In this document: piece after piece, positions 45,496 through 57,246 of the stretch | How the letters are laid out: each line of letters opens with the position of its first letter | How positions within the stretch are numbered: the stretch's first letter is position 1 | From: Massospora cicadina | Lineage: Eukaryota > Entomophthoromycota > Entomophthoromycetes > Entomophthorales > Entomophthoraceae | Direction: 5' to 3' | Assembly: GCA_022478985.1 (NCBI GenBank) | Contig: JAKSZP010009257.1 | Coordinates: 179,264-243,263 of the forward strand | Length of the DNA: 64,000 nt | Position numbers and translations under genes: made by a program | Notes under the pieces: model-generated | The model's database searches: none | Seen by the model: only the letters and a program-made list of their open reading frames with translations | Told to the model about the DNA's origin: nothing

Positions 45496-46894
45496 TTAGT
45501 AACAGGGATGGCACCCCAGAGAAGCAATGCTATCTTCTGTTGCCAGCGGGAACGCCATTATGGGGAGGAGGGGGGAACTTGTAAAGGGGACATAACCACA
45601 ATTGAACATGTGTGGAGGAAGGGGTCCGAGTTGATGAACCAAACTGGGAACCAGGAGGAGACCAACTGATGGCGACGCGGTGGGAGGTACCCAAACATCC
45701 ACGCTTGAAAGTGGTCCACCAAATGGGACCAGAATCTGTGGACAGCTTCTGGGAGGGTGGGGACGGAACCTGCGATGGCATCTAAGACAATTGTGTAAGT
45801 AGGCCACATGGCGATTGCAACTACCAGAGCACGGAGGGAGGGTGGAAGAGGGAAAACCATGGATAGAGAAAACATATCCCTAGACAGACTGAAGGGATGT
45901 GCCTGATCCTGGCAAAGCAGATGTTGAACCTCGCGACATATCGCTTTAGAGGTAGGGCACTTCTCCAGGCGGTGGAACATCGTTCCATACTGGCCACACA
46001 TTACACAGGATGAGTGTAAAGCGTTAGAGCATTCAGCCATATGGTACACCTGCCTCAGACAGCGCCACACATGGGAACGGATATGAGGCAGCAACAGGGG
46101 GTGGTGTTAATATTTCCAAATAGTCTTCTGGGTCTCAAGGGAATAAGGGATGTCCATCATGTCCAGGTAGTCCACCCTGGATAGGACATGGAGCCGTGTG
46201 GGGAACAAGCCATCTTGAATGGGTAGCCCCTGTACCTCTTGTGTGAACTGAGGAGAGGGGCGGCCTCTCTGGGCTGTGTGTCCACAAATACAGATTCTCC
46301 ACTCAGCACTCCGCATGGAGAGGAGGATTCGTTTGAAGTGGGGTTTATTACCGTGAGGACCTGTGGCCGATGGGTGGGAAGCCAGATATTTCATCAAGGA
46401 GTGAGGGTTCAACGGATTGGTAAGGCCCAGGGCGCAGGAGAAGTTGGAGCGGGCCGCGCGGGACCAGTGTTGGGAGGGGAGCATAGGGGTGGTGATGGCC
46501 GCAATACAGGTGCCTAGGATTTTGGCAGCATGGGCTTTAAAGTTGAGCAGGCACATGCCACCATGATGACGAGGGCCAAACATGACCTCAAGCCACACTG
46601 GCAGTGGGCGGCCTGACCAGAGATACCCTTGTAGAAGGGCATACATATATTTGAAAAAACCTGGGGGAAGGCGATGGTGTGGGCTTCAAACCAGACTTTG
46701 GAGAGGAGCATAGAGTTGGCTAGGACAACCCTGCCAGTAAGGGAAGTAGGGTGGGCTCTGAGAGAGGCAATGCGCTTCGTCACATTGTCTAGAATATGAA
46801 TTTTCATTACTGCTGAGGCATACCCGCCTGCCTCCACCCACACGCCCAGATGGCGGACAGGCCCTATGGTAGGGCGTGGCACGAAGGGGAGCAC
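45496..46894 (-). pseudogene. LINE-B ORF2 C-terminal part: thumb and zinc motif
   Basis: 46894-46514 and 46646-46107 encode the segment after the RT (LLSKVWFEAHTIAFP; GGMCLLNFKAHAAK, matching the GGxGLLdf motif of LINEs). 46094-45558 encodes the zinc motif CVMC, GQYGTMFH, RLEKC (46007-45957), the zf-RVT pattern. 45807-45496 is the proline-rich C-terminus in another frame, ending 73 bp before the 3' end. Open segments are long and abut each other, so only a handful of indels separate this from a continuous frame. Confidence 0.82.
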
Positions 46895-47068
46895 AAGTGG
46901 GGCGGTGTGGGGTGAGCAGGGAAGGTGAGAATGTGTGCGAGCAGATGGGTTGGGCTGGGCACTGGTCGCTGGGGCCCAGCAGGTTTAATCCTGACCAAGG
47001 AGAATGATTTCAGTTTTGGAGGCGTTCAGTGCAGCATTATTTACCTGGGAATACTCCTGGATGAGAGC

Positions 47069-47944
47069 TCAAAGCGCGCATGCATATTGATTATTAGACA
47101 CCATGACCACACAATCATCTGCAAACGCCATCATCTTGACTAGGGCTTGGCCTGGTTCATGGACCCCAGTGAGGCAGGCATTCTTGTTTCGAAGTAGTGG
47201 GTCAAGGCTGAAGTTATATAAGATTGGGCTAAGGGGTTCCCCTTGGCGTAGGCCCCTTTGAGGGCGGACTACTTCCGTGAGGGAGCCAGGGCCACGCACT
47301 GCCATTGTTGCAGATTCCGTAAGCATCATCACACAGCTGATGAAGCGAGGGAGTAAGCAGAATTGGCGGAGGCAGGCCCTGAGGTATTTCCAGTTTACTA
47401 TATCATAGGCCTTCTGTTGGTCCAAGAATACTAGTGCCCCAGAGGCTGTGGACTGGCATGCGTTAACCACAGAGTGCACATTGTCCCAAATCAACCTTCT
47501 GGGTATGAAACTGAATTGTTCTGGGGAGATGGTGGCAGAGTCTATAATCCCTAAACGGTTAGCCATGATTTTAGTTAAAATTTTTGTATCCATGTTAGTC
47601 AAAGAAATGGGGCGCCAGTTGGCTAGGTTTAGCTTATACCCTTTCTTGAAGAGTGTGATGGTGAAGGCCTCTTGTCCTCCTGGTAGAAGGCGCGTATCCA
47701 GAAGGCTCTGGTTAAGGGAGGCAAGCAGCAGTGGGGATAGATATATGAAGTACTTCTTATAGAACTCATACAGAATGCCATCAGGGCCTGGGCATTTCCA
47801 ATTTGGTGCACCGCGGACAGCGGACCAGAGTTTGTCTGGAGTAATCAAATTCATTAACTCTGGGTATTGGGAAACAGTGCGGATGTGAGTGCTATCAAGA
47901 AATTTCGCCATTTTGGCTGGCTGAATTGGATCAGATCGGTACAA
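47069..47944 (-). pseudogene. LINE-B ORF2 reverse transcriptase core, uninterrupted
   Basis: A 291-residue open segment covers the RT palm and fingers: CPGPDGILYEFYKKY (51-65), NWRPISLTNMD, motif A VFLDQQKAYDIVNW with its first Asp at residue 175 intact, RGLRQGEPLSPILYNF (230-245) and motif C AFADD (273-277). All key catalytic aspartates are present, unlike LINE-A. The family copies the element RNA at a nicked target. The downstream thumb is in another frame, hence pseudogene, but this is the best preserved LINE domain in the window. Confidence 0.92.
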
Positions 47945-48059
47945 CTCAGATTGATACTTTGTATTTTGATTGCCACTTCAGCCAGCGTATCCATGACAGA
48001 ATCGTCCAACCTCTGCACCTGTGTGTTGGCCACACTCTGGCGCGGTGTGAAGAATTCTC

Positions 48060-49190
48060 TTAAAAAATAAGCGGAGCATGTGCCACTCTCTTTAATGTGT
48101 TTGGCCCTGTACTGAACACAAACCTAATATTTGTGTTGCCTTTCAAGCGCGTTGAGGTGGGCGTCTGCTTCTTCCCACTTCTGGCCCCAAGCAGGGTTGT
48201 AGCCCATGGCTGAGATGTTGGACTCCAGGTGATAACTCTGCCAGAGCGCGCAAGATGATGGCTGATGTAGCTCGTGAGCATTAGGAGGAGAGGTGGCAAG
48301 TGTGGCGGATGGTATCCGCTTTGAAGGCTGACCATGTGGAAATTGGGTCCGCACAAAATGGTGTAATAAACTCTTATGCTGAAGTTGCTAATTTCACCCA
48401 TGTGGAAAATCCTGGTGACACGAGTTCAGGTGGGCGGAGTTTGCACCAATGTGGAGCCCTAGCCACTGTGACGGGTAAGTGGTAGGATATCAAGACCAGC
48501 CAGTGATTGGAGAAATCAATTTTTGATGTGTGGAAGTGGGAAATATGGGATTGAAATTTCACTGGTGCGAGGATAAGGTCAATGCAGGACATGGACCTTA
48601 ATTGGCCATTGTGGATGTGGGGGCGCGTCATTTTCTTGAGCAGCGGAGCTTGCTGCAGCAGCATGTTGGACAACCCAAGGGTGGCCTTTAGAACATGAAG
48701 TTCTACATGACCTTGGGGGTGTGGGATGAGGAAGGCCAGCAGTCCGTGGATGTGTTTAACCAACAGTTCATGTTGCCAACTATGAAAGGGTTAGGGGGTA
48801 ACGGAAGGGATTTGACTGATGAGAAAAATTCCTGACGCTCTCATGCACAGGTTGGGGCATAAATGTTGACAATAGTATGCACCACGTTAGCCCACAAAAA
48901 TGTGACAATGAGGACTCAGCCATTGAGGAAGAATTCAGATGATAAAAATTTAAAAAATTGTTTTTCTGAATAAGCACCCCACAGTGCTTAGACCAAAAGG
49001 AAAGGGAAGGGAGGAGCATGGTTTTCCAAGCATCCTTGGAACCTCGTGGACAGTGGGACTCCTGGATGGCCAGAATGTCAACGGGTAAATTTTTTAGTAA
49101 AAACTCAGTTTCCTAGCCTAGGACGATGAGGCCTTGAGTCTGGCAATGTTCAACGTCCCTAAAGTGAAGGCTTCCCCCATTGCACCTTAG
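48060..49190 (-). pseudogene. LINE-B ORF2 APE-type endonuclease
   Basis: On the minus strand from about 49180: TLNIARLKA, then DILAIQESHCPRG (catalytic Glu) near 49090-49050, CGVLIQKN and the ivxiYxPxx-like LLSTFMPQPVH in 49019-48780, and SCIDLILAP plus FSNHWLVLIS in 48763-48374, where the usual Ser-Asp-His end motif reads Ser-Asn-His. 48401-48060 continues into the linker before the RT. Motifs are in the normal order over several frames. The Asp-to-Asn change in the last motif would likely impair nicking. Confidence 0.8.
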
Positions 49191-50577
49191 GTGTGAGGGG
49201 GTGGGCACCTGAGCCCACCAGCCTCCTCTGGATCCCCACAGGCCTTCACAGTGGCGCGGGTGTTTGCAGCAACGCTATCAGAAGATTTGTTAATTTTAGC
49301 AGACAGGTTCACGTTGGCTTTTGCCTTCACTTTTGGTTTTCCCACTGTCAAACAAATTTTTTGCAGTGAAGATGAGTTCAGTGCACCGACATTTGGGTCA
49401 AAATTTTTTTTCAGGTAGTCTGGAAACCAAATTGGTTCCAATTGGGGCTTGGTTGCAAAGGTCAGGTGAGGTCAAGTTGCCCATCAGATCCTTAGATTGG
49501 GTGGCCCAATCTTATTGGTTGAGGGATTCCCAAGTTTCTTCTGCCACAAAAGTTTTGATGTCCTCCTAGCGTTGGGAGTGTGGGATAGCAGAGGCGACCT
49601 TGGCTGCTTCCTTGGCTGCGGCCCTGCAGGCCTGTTTGGCCTTCTTTTGCTCTTGAGGGGAGACAGGCTTTAATAGTAAGTAGCAGCCTTGTGCTCCCCA
49701 TGGGAAGGCCTCTTTGGTACTGGTGGTTGGTTCATAGTGAGCTTCCCTGTTGGTCATGGCCGCCAAGGGGTGCTCTTGGAATGTGATGCCCTCCTTGATG
49801 GGGCATGCATGTGCCTTATGGCTGAATTCATCACAGTGGGTGCAGATGGGGGGTGCACTGTCTACGGTTACCCAGAAAGGGTGGGTGGTATGCTCTTCAA
49901 TATTAATAAAAGTGAGTGTGGGAGCTGGGTTAGGACCTTCACAATCTCCTCAGTTGGGGTCAGAACTGCAATGGCTTTTCCAGTGCACAGGTGTGGCATC
50001 AGCATAAAGTGTTGCATCTCGAAGGATTGTATTTCTCCATATATGGTTAGACCAGCTTTCAGGTGCTGCTCCAGAATGGCACGCTTGACTGTAGTGGGCA
50101 AAAAGTCAAACGTGAGGAAAATTTGGTTTGATTTTGTCCATCTGGTGCACTTGGTCTTGACAACCCACTACCCTTCAGGGAAGTCAATCACAACGTGCAC
50201 CACAGCAGCTTTGTCTGCTGCCTCCTTGTTTTTTAAATCAAGATCCAGAAACTGCATGACATGGAGTGAGGTGCGACATACACTGCGGTCAGGAAATGAG
50301 TGTGCACATCCCCACAAAATTTTTTCCCACAATGCTGTTTGTTGAATATCCAGGAACACCCAGACTCTGTATTTCATCGATGAGAGTGGTTGAGAGTGCG
50401 GCATGTTGATGTACTGGTTACATCGCGCCTGCCAAGTGAGATTTCTGGGGAAATATTAACCGCCAGTTTTTTATCTTTATCTAATCCGCCAGTTTCTCTG
50501 GGGCGTTTGTGAACGTTGGAAGTCGCAGGCCTACCACCTGTGCCTTTTACCTTACTTGCCCAACCGCTCCCTGACAT
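49191..50577 (-). pseudogene. LINE-B ORF1 with RRM-like region and CCHC knuckle
   Basis: Start MSGSGWASKV at 50577, 100 bp inside the 5' end; the first 67 residues are basic (KRPRETGGLDKDKK). 50404-50168 and 50101-49868 form an RRM-like region (YRVWVFLDIQ; AVVHVVIDF; GKAIAVLTPTEE). A zinc knuckle CTHCDEFSHKAHAC (CX2CX4HX4C) lies near 49850-49805. The C-terminus 49766-49187 is rich in Lys, Ala and Gln (EQKKAKQACRAAAKEAAK). It lacks the 13-residue repeat array of LINE-A ORF1. Frameshifts separate the parts. A 218-residue plus-strand open stretch over this region is an antisense shadow. Confidence 0.78.
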
Positions 50578-50689
50578 GGGCGCAAACTAATCTCCTCTGT
50601 GAGATTATCAAACTAAATTCAGACTTGAATTGAATAAGTTGCAAAAGTGATTGCAAAGAGAGAGAAAAGTTTTTACAGAGGGAGCTATT

Positions 50690-51239
50690 GTTACTATCAT
50701 TATTGATTTTGCCCAGCCAATGTAGGACCCAATGGGCCACAGGGCTAGCGCCATATGGAGATCAGCAGAAAAAATAAAATTAAATTCAAAAATTGGGAAC
50801 TTGAGGAAAATTTTATTGAAAAGTGAATAAAAAAATTGACTGACAATTTCCTCAGTGTGTTATGTCTGTTTAAATAGTGGTCAATTTGGGAAATAGATTA
50901 TAAAAGCACAGGATCAGGGCCCTCAAGATTTATTTAACCTGTCTAACTTTAAAGAGAGGAAAAAAGCTATTCCAACCTGAACTGACTATAAAGGAATTGG
51001 CAGTGGGCTGAGTCGCTGTTGGTTCAACCTTAAACACCCAACTCACAGTTTCACTTCATTTCTGATGGTTAGTATGGTGGCTTCTCGCCCAATGGGCAAT
51101 GGAAATCCCCAAGGCTACCCCACATAGAGGCAATATCAACTGGTCAGAAATAAGTTTAGGATACCCAACCCACCCGTGACAAGTCACTTTGGCGTCCTTT
51201 CAGCCAAATGAGTAACATTGATCAATGATATTGATTTTT
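50690..51239. other. no recognisable feature
   Basis: Interval between LINE-B and the tandem repeat; no gene or RNA seen. Confidence 0.4.
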
Positions 51240-51508
51240 GAGGTGAGTGTTTCAAGCTATTGAAAACATTTGACAATGGAGGTACATGCTTATTGGGATT
51301 TGTCCTTGAAATTTTTAAGGGAGTTCCAACTTGGAAACATCATTGCCTAATGGCTCAATGCCATTGACAATTTTGACTGAGGATTAGTCACTAGACACAT
51401 TTCAATTGTATGGTACACACCCATTGGGCTTTGTCCTCATAGTTTTTTGCAGGTTTCAAAAATGATGACATTTCCCAATGGCCCTATGCCATTGGCGAGT
51501 TTTCCAAG
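51240..51508 (+). repeat. ~130-bp tandem repeat, left part (split by Gypsy-A)
   Basis: Units share ATTGGGNTTTGTCC (51292 and 51423), a CAATGNCATTG-like block and ACATTTNAATTG. After removal of Gypsy-A and one TSD copy, the next unit starts at 58892 (ATTGGGCTTTGTTA), giving spacings of about 131 and 127 bp. Confidence 0.65.
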
Positions 51509-52331
51509 TGTTGAATTTTGGTCCTCTTCAGATGGCTGGTTCTTATTCTGCAGTGGGATGGAGTTTCGTGCGTCTATTGTATGATGACAATAGACTAAGA
51601 TGGTGACTATAATTCAGGATATAACTCCTTAGTAATAGTACTCTAGGTTTGTATTCCCCTGTCATTAATTGGATGATGGCACGCTGCCCTGATCTTACTG
51701 ATTTTAAGTAAATTCTTGACTAATACAAAGTAAAGTACTAAACAAAAAAAGTTTATAAGTTAAACTATAAACTAGTGGTAATCGTTGGATGTTTTTTATT
51801 AGTATCAACTTGGAGACAATTTATAGGGTTTGATGTTCGCCACAACTTACCCATGAAGTCCCATTTTCAATGGCACTTGGCCAGAGGAACATGTAAAATG
51901 TTAATTTGAGGGTCTACAAATACTTTGACTCAGGGCATCTCGCACAGCCTCAGGGTCAGTGTAGTTCAAAATCATCATTCTCAAGATGGCGTTTCATATG
52001 CATCTGCAAATAGCTGAGCCAATTCTTTTTTACAAGCAATTGGCAGCACATACCAAGGCAATTTGTAATACTATTTGGTAATTAATTTGATCAAAAACTT
52101 GACTGATAAGAAAACTAATTTTGACATAGACCGATAAAGCCCACATGCACGAGTTATTAAGTCAAAACTTAATGTTAAGTCTGACCTAACCAACAAAGCC
52201 CTCAAACCCATGTCATCATAGTCAAATATTATTAAGTGAAATTGCTAGGCTACAGATCCCAAGCTAAGATATATGTAGGATATTTTTGGTTTATAGTAAT
52301 TGACAATTTAGATCCAGTCAACCATTCAACA
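51509..52331 (-). repeat. Gypsy-A 3' LTR (823 bp)
   Basis: Highly similar to 58084-58845, but holds about 60 bp (near 52132-52191) missing from the other copy. Contains the stretch CAAGATGGCGTTTCATATGC in common. Confidence 0.95.
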
Positions 52332-52344
52332 CTTCCCCCTCCTT
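52332..52344 (-). other. Gypsy-A polypurine tract
   Basis: AAGGAGGGGGAAG on the minus strand directly before the TG of the 3' LTR; the site that primes plus-strand DNA synthesis in LTR elements. Confidence 0.85.
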
Positions 52345-52554
52345 GACTGGATAAAAAGCAGAGGGTATTCTTTTTCTTTTGGTCACAACATCCAATTTTT
52401 CTTGACCTTAAAGAATAGGATGTTACGTTAAAATCTTTTAGGCCCTGGATTAACCTTTCTTCTTTTTTTTAGTACTAGATGATTAACCTTTCTTCTTAAA
52501 CTCCACAATTCCATGCTGCTGTGGTGTCCGATATTATATGCAAACACAGTAGCA

Positions 52555-53110
52555 CTAATTGAAGTTCCCATTGTGGAGGCGCCAAGGCTTCATTTTTGCA
52601 TAAAATGCCAAAAAAGTGCCATTCACTCGCTCTACCATACCATTAGTCTCAGGATGGTATAGTGTTAACAACACTCCTTTGATAGACATCAACTCATTTA
52701 ACCATTGTACCATTTGGGCATTAAAATTCATGCCATTGTCCATCAAGGTCTTCTGGGGGCATCCGTGCTTATAAATAATAGTATACATAATGAACTTGGC
52801 AGTAGTTAGAGCCCCAATGTCTCAAATTGCTTTCACTTCCACCCATTTCGTCAGATGGTCAATAGTAACAATTATGTATTTGTTTCCTAGGCTACTCACA
52901 GGCAAAGGGTCAATTATATCAATTAACATGGTATGCCAGGCCCAGTCAGGTTCGATAAAATGATATTTCACATCCAACTTCATAGGTTTTGCAATTTGGC
53001 ATGAATAACATTTATCAAGCATGTCTTAGATATTGAATTGCATGGAATCCCAATAGTAACAGGATCAAATTAATTCTAGCATCTTGGTCTATCCTCCATG
53101 CCCTACGGCC
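52555..53110 (-). pseudogene. Gypsy-A integrase
   Basis: 53022-52822 begins with the second half of the zinc-binding HHCC domain (KCYSCQIAKP) and runs into the catalytic core: HTMLIDIIDPLP (first Asp), then GNKYIIVTIDHLTKWVE. 52788-52555 continues in another frame with LMDNGMNF (second Asp) and YHPETNGMVERVNGTF (catalytic Glu). The DDE triad is thus complete. The His pair of the zinc domain is in decayed sequence near 53110-53040. It inserts element DNA into the genome; the CCAAG duplication is its footprint. No chromodomain is recognised before the polypurine tract. Confidence 0.88.
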
Positions 53111-53389
53111 TTGTGTGCTTGTGTAATAATTTTCATTCAGTTGGAAGGTTTTGGGAAGGTTTGACGTTGCCCTTTGGGCTTAAGCTTTTATAAAACTCCA
53201 TTTCAATATTTATTGTTTATTAATGCTTTTTCAATCACTTTTTGAACTTCAGGTGGCTCATCTCAGAAACTTTTAGGCAATCATTTTTCATGAGGCTCAT
53301 TGGCCAAACTGCTCAGGACAGCTACAATATGAAGTCACGATAGTTTTTCTGCATTTTTATGGGCCGCTACAGCTCAATGAATAATTTCA

Positions 53390-53790
53390 TAATAGTAGCT
53401 TGTAACTTTAGGGCCCAGCGGGCTAATTGTCCTTCAGGATCCTTGAGATTGTGGAGCCATCATAATGAGATGTGATCCATTACTACTTGAAACTTGGTGC
53501 CATAAATGTAAGCTTGAAATTGTTTACAAGCATAGATGACAGCCAAACATTCTCTTTCAGTCACCGTATAATTACGCTCATGCTTATTCAGTGTCCTGTT
53601 GCAATAAGCGACTGATGCTCCTCGCCATCATCCCCAATCTGCAATATCACACCACCAATTGCAGTCAACGAGGCATCAGTTTGTATGATAAAAGGCTTGC
53701 TAAAATCTGGATATTGGAGGATAGGCGCCGAGCTCATTTTGTTTTTCAAAGCCTCAAAGGCTTGTTGGCATTCCTCTTCACAGCAAAAAT
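53390..53790 (-). pseudogene. Gypsy-A RNase H
   Basis: On the minus strand: AFEALKNKMSSAPIL, FIIQTDASLTAIGGVILQ (catalytic Asp in TDAS), NRTLNKHERNYTVTERE (catalytic Glu), YIYGTKFQVVMDH (Asp) and LKDPEGQLARWALK. One frameshift lies near 53625 and a TGA at about 53455 sits where Arg is usual (CGA to TGA would explain it). It removes RNA from the RNA-DNA hybrid during replication. Continuous with the RT upstream. Confidence 0.85.
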
Positions 53791-53862
53791 GAACTCTCCT
53801 TGTAGTAAGTGTAATAGAGGCTCAGCAATCTTTGAAAACTCTTCTACAAATATTCAATAATA

Positions 53863-54490
53863 TCATACCATGCTTAAGAGCACTTGAACATCTCTCATAC
53901 TTGTCAGAGGTTGCATATTGTTAATTTCCCTTACCTTTTGAGGCTGAGGCCACAAGCCCTTGGAATCAATAACAAACCCAAGGTATTCCAATTTCTCTTT
54001 GAAGAATTGACATTTTATAGGCTTTACCTTCAGATTGACCTTCAACAGCCATTTGAACACTTGTTCAAGGTGCTCCAGATATTTGGAAAACGTTTGAAAA
54101 AAGATATTGATGTCATCCAGGTACACTAGAACGCAGGACAATTTAAGGTCCCCAAAATCGCGTCCATTGCGCGCTGAAAGGTTTCTGGCGCGTTACACAG
54201 CCCCTGTGGCATGTGTGTCAGTTGAAAAAGCCCTTGAGCAGCAATTATCATGCACTTTTCCTGCTCCTCTGGTGGCAGCTCAATTTGCTAATATCCTGAG
54301 ATAAGGTCCATTGTATTAAAATACTTTGCCCCTCCCAGACAGTCCAGAGCATCATCAATTCTGGGCAACGGATAAAAATCTTTTTTATAATGGCATTGAG
54401 GCGTTGATAATCAATCACAACTCGATTGCTGGCTTCTCTTTTTTTACGATTAAAACAGGGCTGGCCCACGGGCTTTTGGATGGCAGTAAC
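53863..54490 (-). pseudogene. Gypsy-A reverse transcriptase
   Basis: 54469-54248 carries KKREASNRVVIDYQRLNAII, the N-terminal RT motif; the following PLP and MDL motifs fall in other frames near 54390-54310. 54141-53863 has the active site VLVYLDDINIF (YxDD), then KCQFFKEKLEYLGFVIDSKG and PQPQKVREI. Motifs are all of Ty3/Gypsy type and the catalytic YLDD is intact. Short insertions and deletions break the frame between the two segments. Confidence 0.9.
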
Positions 54491-54863
54491 ATTTAACTTT
54501 TCAATAATTTGTCTAGCTCTTCACCAATTATTTCGTCACTAGCCCTGGGGCATCAAATTAGCCTCATTCTAATGGGCATATGGTCTCCGGTATCAACAAA
54601 ATGCTATACTTTTTTTGCACAACCTAAAACTTGGGCATCTTTGGCAAAAATTTTGGAGTATCATTCAAACAACTCTAGTGCTTCATCCTTCTGTTGTTAT
54701 GATAATCTGGTAAACAATTCTGAGAAATTACAGTATGTGCCCCAAGGGTTTTAGTCAGTAAGCCAAACTCAGATAAATCACCATATTTGACATCTGATTT
54801 TAACTCGTCCCTTGGAAACAGATGCACAAAAGTGACTACTTGATATTTCTTGACCTTAATATT

Positions 54864-55712
54864 TCAGCTGGTCAAATTTGCTAGTAAGACATCAATCTCT
54901 CCATTCCCTGGTATAAGTATTCCAAGCACCATACTAGGTTCCATTTGAGAATGATGCCACAGGGATACAAACTTCCCATATATTCCTTCTGGAATATACA
55001 GTGTGGTCCCAGTCCTCATAACCAGTTGATGACCTGGAGCTATTGTCGCATCCTTATTCACACATAGAGGTATTCCTCAATTTTCATTTATGGCAGTTAG
55101 CATGGGGTGGCTTCAATTTCCCCACTGAATATATCTTACTGTTATTATCCCATCGGCTTAAGATATATTGATAAAAGTTCTACAACATCTTGTGGGCTTT
55201 GTATTGTTGTGAGAGTAATAAATTGGAAGTGATTGGCCCAATATTGTCAAGACGTTTTCTTATAAATCACATGAGATCCCATAGGTCCTTAAAAAACTAG
55301 TTCCAATTAATATGTCATAATTGGCATTTGAAAGCACTATAGCGGGTGCGGCTACTACCAAAGCTCCAAATAGCAGTGGTAAAGCGCTGTAAGCTCCTTC
55401 ACTCTTAGTGCTGTTAAGGCCTGCAGTCCCATATTCTTGATGATGGTTAATGTCCGGAGCTATTTTCAATTTCTTAACCAGCTTTGTGGAAACAATGTTT
55501 ACAGGTGCTCCACTATCAACAATAGCTACAACTCTGATCTTGTTGACCATAATATCCACATAAGTGCACTCAGAGTAGTAAGAATCAATAGATTTTACTA
55601 AGTGAATATGGGAAGAATCCAGGGAGTTAAGAGTGTGCTTCAGAGTATTTCCAATACTGGGACATTCATTGATGAATGTGTCGATTGGCAGAGCTATATT
55701 GACCCCCTTCAA
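54864..55712 (-). pseudogene. Gypsy-A aspartic protease and linker
   Basis: 55712-55260 encodes 150 residues with VVAIVDSGAPVNIVSTKLV (catalytic DSG) and the C-terminal YDILIGTSFL hallmark. It would cleave the Gag-Pol polyprotein. 55061-54864 (TLYIPEGIYGKF, VLLANLTS) is the linker typical between protease and RT in Gypsy elements. Segment 55712-55260 is open throughout. Confidence 0.88.
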
Positions 55713-56039
55713 GCTTGGGGTATCTGATGCATTGCTTGGCCCTTTGGCTGGATATTCTCAAGTATTTGTTGCACATAGGGTTTAGCAACTACTTCAGAGG
55801 CTTCAGGTATGACAACCTTACTCTGGGAGCGAGTTACCGCATGTACATCTAAAGAATCTTCATTTGATACTAAAATAGAATCATTTTAATTGATAAACAA
55901 GGCCCCATGGGCAGCGTTTTCTTGTCAATCGGGGTGGGACTGGTGTCTTAGGCACAATAGAGCGTCCCGCATCTATTGTGCTTGTTCTTTTATCTCCTCC
56001 CGCAAGGTATTGGGAAGGACTACATTGACATTTCGCTGA

Positions 56040-56100
56040 TGTCATTGGGAAGCAAAGTGACCTTTACAATTGCAATTAAAGCAAGTAAGCTCACTCATTG
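56040..56100 (-). pseudogene. Gypsy-A nucleocapsid zinc knuckle, last Cys replaced by stop
   Basis: On the minus strand the region reads CFNCNCKGHFASQ then TGA where the final Cys of CX2CX4HX4C is expected. It lies between capsid and protease, as usual. A single base (TGC or TGT to TGA) explains the loss. Confidence 0.75.
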
Positions 56101-56385
56101 GGCGTGGGGCTCTCATATTTGAGTTTTGCTCATTTTTTACAGGCGGATTACTGTCAATATTCTAATTGGTTTCAAAGGGCTTTACAGCGAAGGCAGGAGG
56201 TCCTTATCTGTACCCAGTATTAGGAGGGCCATAATTTTTTGAGCACCTGCACAAATAATCAACCAATTCAGATGTTGCAAGGTTTTGCACGAAAGCAGGC
56301 AATAAAGTGTTTGACAAATTTGGGTAAGGTTCTACTGCATGTTCTAGTGCAATCTTAGCATCAAAATCGACCATAGCCCATGCGC

Positions 56386-56928
56386 CTAGGAGAACTTGAG
56401 CTTGCGATAGAATTGATCTGAAAATTTGTCAATTGCTTCATCTTTCTTATTGTGAATGTTCATAAACTTAGATTTTCTGGTTGACATTCGTTCTGGACCT
56501 CCAAATTCATAAAGCACAGCATCTTTGACTTTGGCATATGTTGGGTTTTCATTAGTGTGAAGCATAATTAACTCAATGCTCCACTCATCCAAACAGTTGA
56601 TCATAGTGGCTGGTTTGTTATGGTCGCTGGCCCCATACATGGCCATTTCAAAGCGTTTGACAAATGTGGTAATACTTCCCTTCTTGTCAAAAGCAGGCAG
56701 GTTTGCTGGTTTATAATTATCACTTCCCCATTCCTGGTTATCACGATTACTTCTTTGTTGACTAGAGCCAGGCGTACTAGGGCGCTGAGGCATCATATCC
56801 CAGTTTGAGGTGATAGGGCTGGCCAAAGCAACCATATTACTAGGCATTTGTTGACGTGACCCAGAATCCATTTCAGTAGCTATTTCTGAAGTTTCATCAT
56901 CATAATATTCAGAAAAATTTCCAGTCAA
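56386..56928 (-). pseudogene. Gypsy-A gag capsid region
   Basis: 180 residues; a Ser/Pro/Gln-rich lead (residues 1-70) precedes a capsid-like domain from LPAFDKKGSITTFVKRFEM, with NCLDEW and AVLYEFGG, ending DKFSDQFYRKLKFS. It aligns along its length with Gypsy-C gag at 63632-64000 (FEMTMFGYAD, MNCLITD, AIMLEFG, FVDHFYQG), so both belong to one lineage. Gag forms the particle. It continues toward the knuckle at 56100 through decayed sequence. Confidence 0.82.
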
Positions 56929-56973
56929 GTGGTTTGTAGCACACTGACAACGCCTGTCATCCAGAGCTCAAAT

Positions 56974-57246
56974 TCAATCGTTGATTTTGTTTTCCCAATT
57001 GACACAATTTCGGTTTTTTAGCTTTAATTTCGCAATTTCCTTGTTCAATCTAGTAGCTTGTAGTTGCAAGGTAAAAATCACTTGGTCCTTTTCTTTTATT
57101 GCCTTCTTGCACTGGTTTAATTCTCCATGTAGATTATCATTCAACTCATTAATAGCAGTAACATCATCATTGAGATTATTGATCTGTAGATTAAGACAAT
57201 CAATAGAGTCTTGAATTTTCTTCATTTTTTGCCCATTGACCCTCAA
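56974..57246 (-). pseudogene. Gypsy-A gag coiled-coil segment
   Basis: 90 residues with heptad-like hydrophobics: DSIDCLNLQINNLNDDV, ELNQCKKAIKEKDQV, RLNKEIAKLKLKNRN. A long coiled coil before the capsid is uncommon in short Gypsy Gags. Gypsy-C has a similar acidic/basic coiled segment at 63124-63540. The parts before it (57270-57880) are decayed. Confidence 0.65.

Larger units (their letters stand above)
45423..50677 (-). mobile_element. LINE-B: 5.25-kb non-LTR retrotransposon with 12-bp TSD
   Basis: TSD GAGGGAGCTATT is exact at 45411-45422 and 50678-50689. Minus-strand order: leader with CT runs, ORF1 with CCHC knuckle, then ORF2 with endonuclease, reverse transcriptase, thumb and zinc motif. 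The 3' end has TGTCCATCCCCTGGTCAGCC and then AATAAATTAAATTAAA rather than a plain A-tail. It keeps many CpG sites, unlike LINE-A. Several frameshifts break it, but the RT core is open. Confidence 0.9.

Noticed and set aside
49689..50345. 218-residue open frame on the plus strand
   Set aside because: It lies antisense to LINE-B ORF1, whose knuckle and RRM-like motifs are on the minus strand; no domain is seen in the plus frame.
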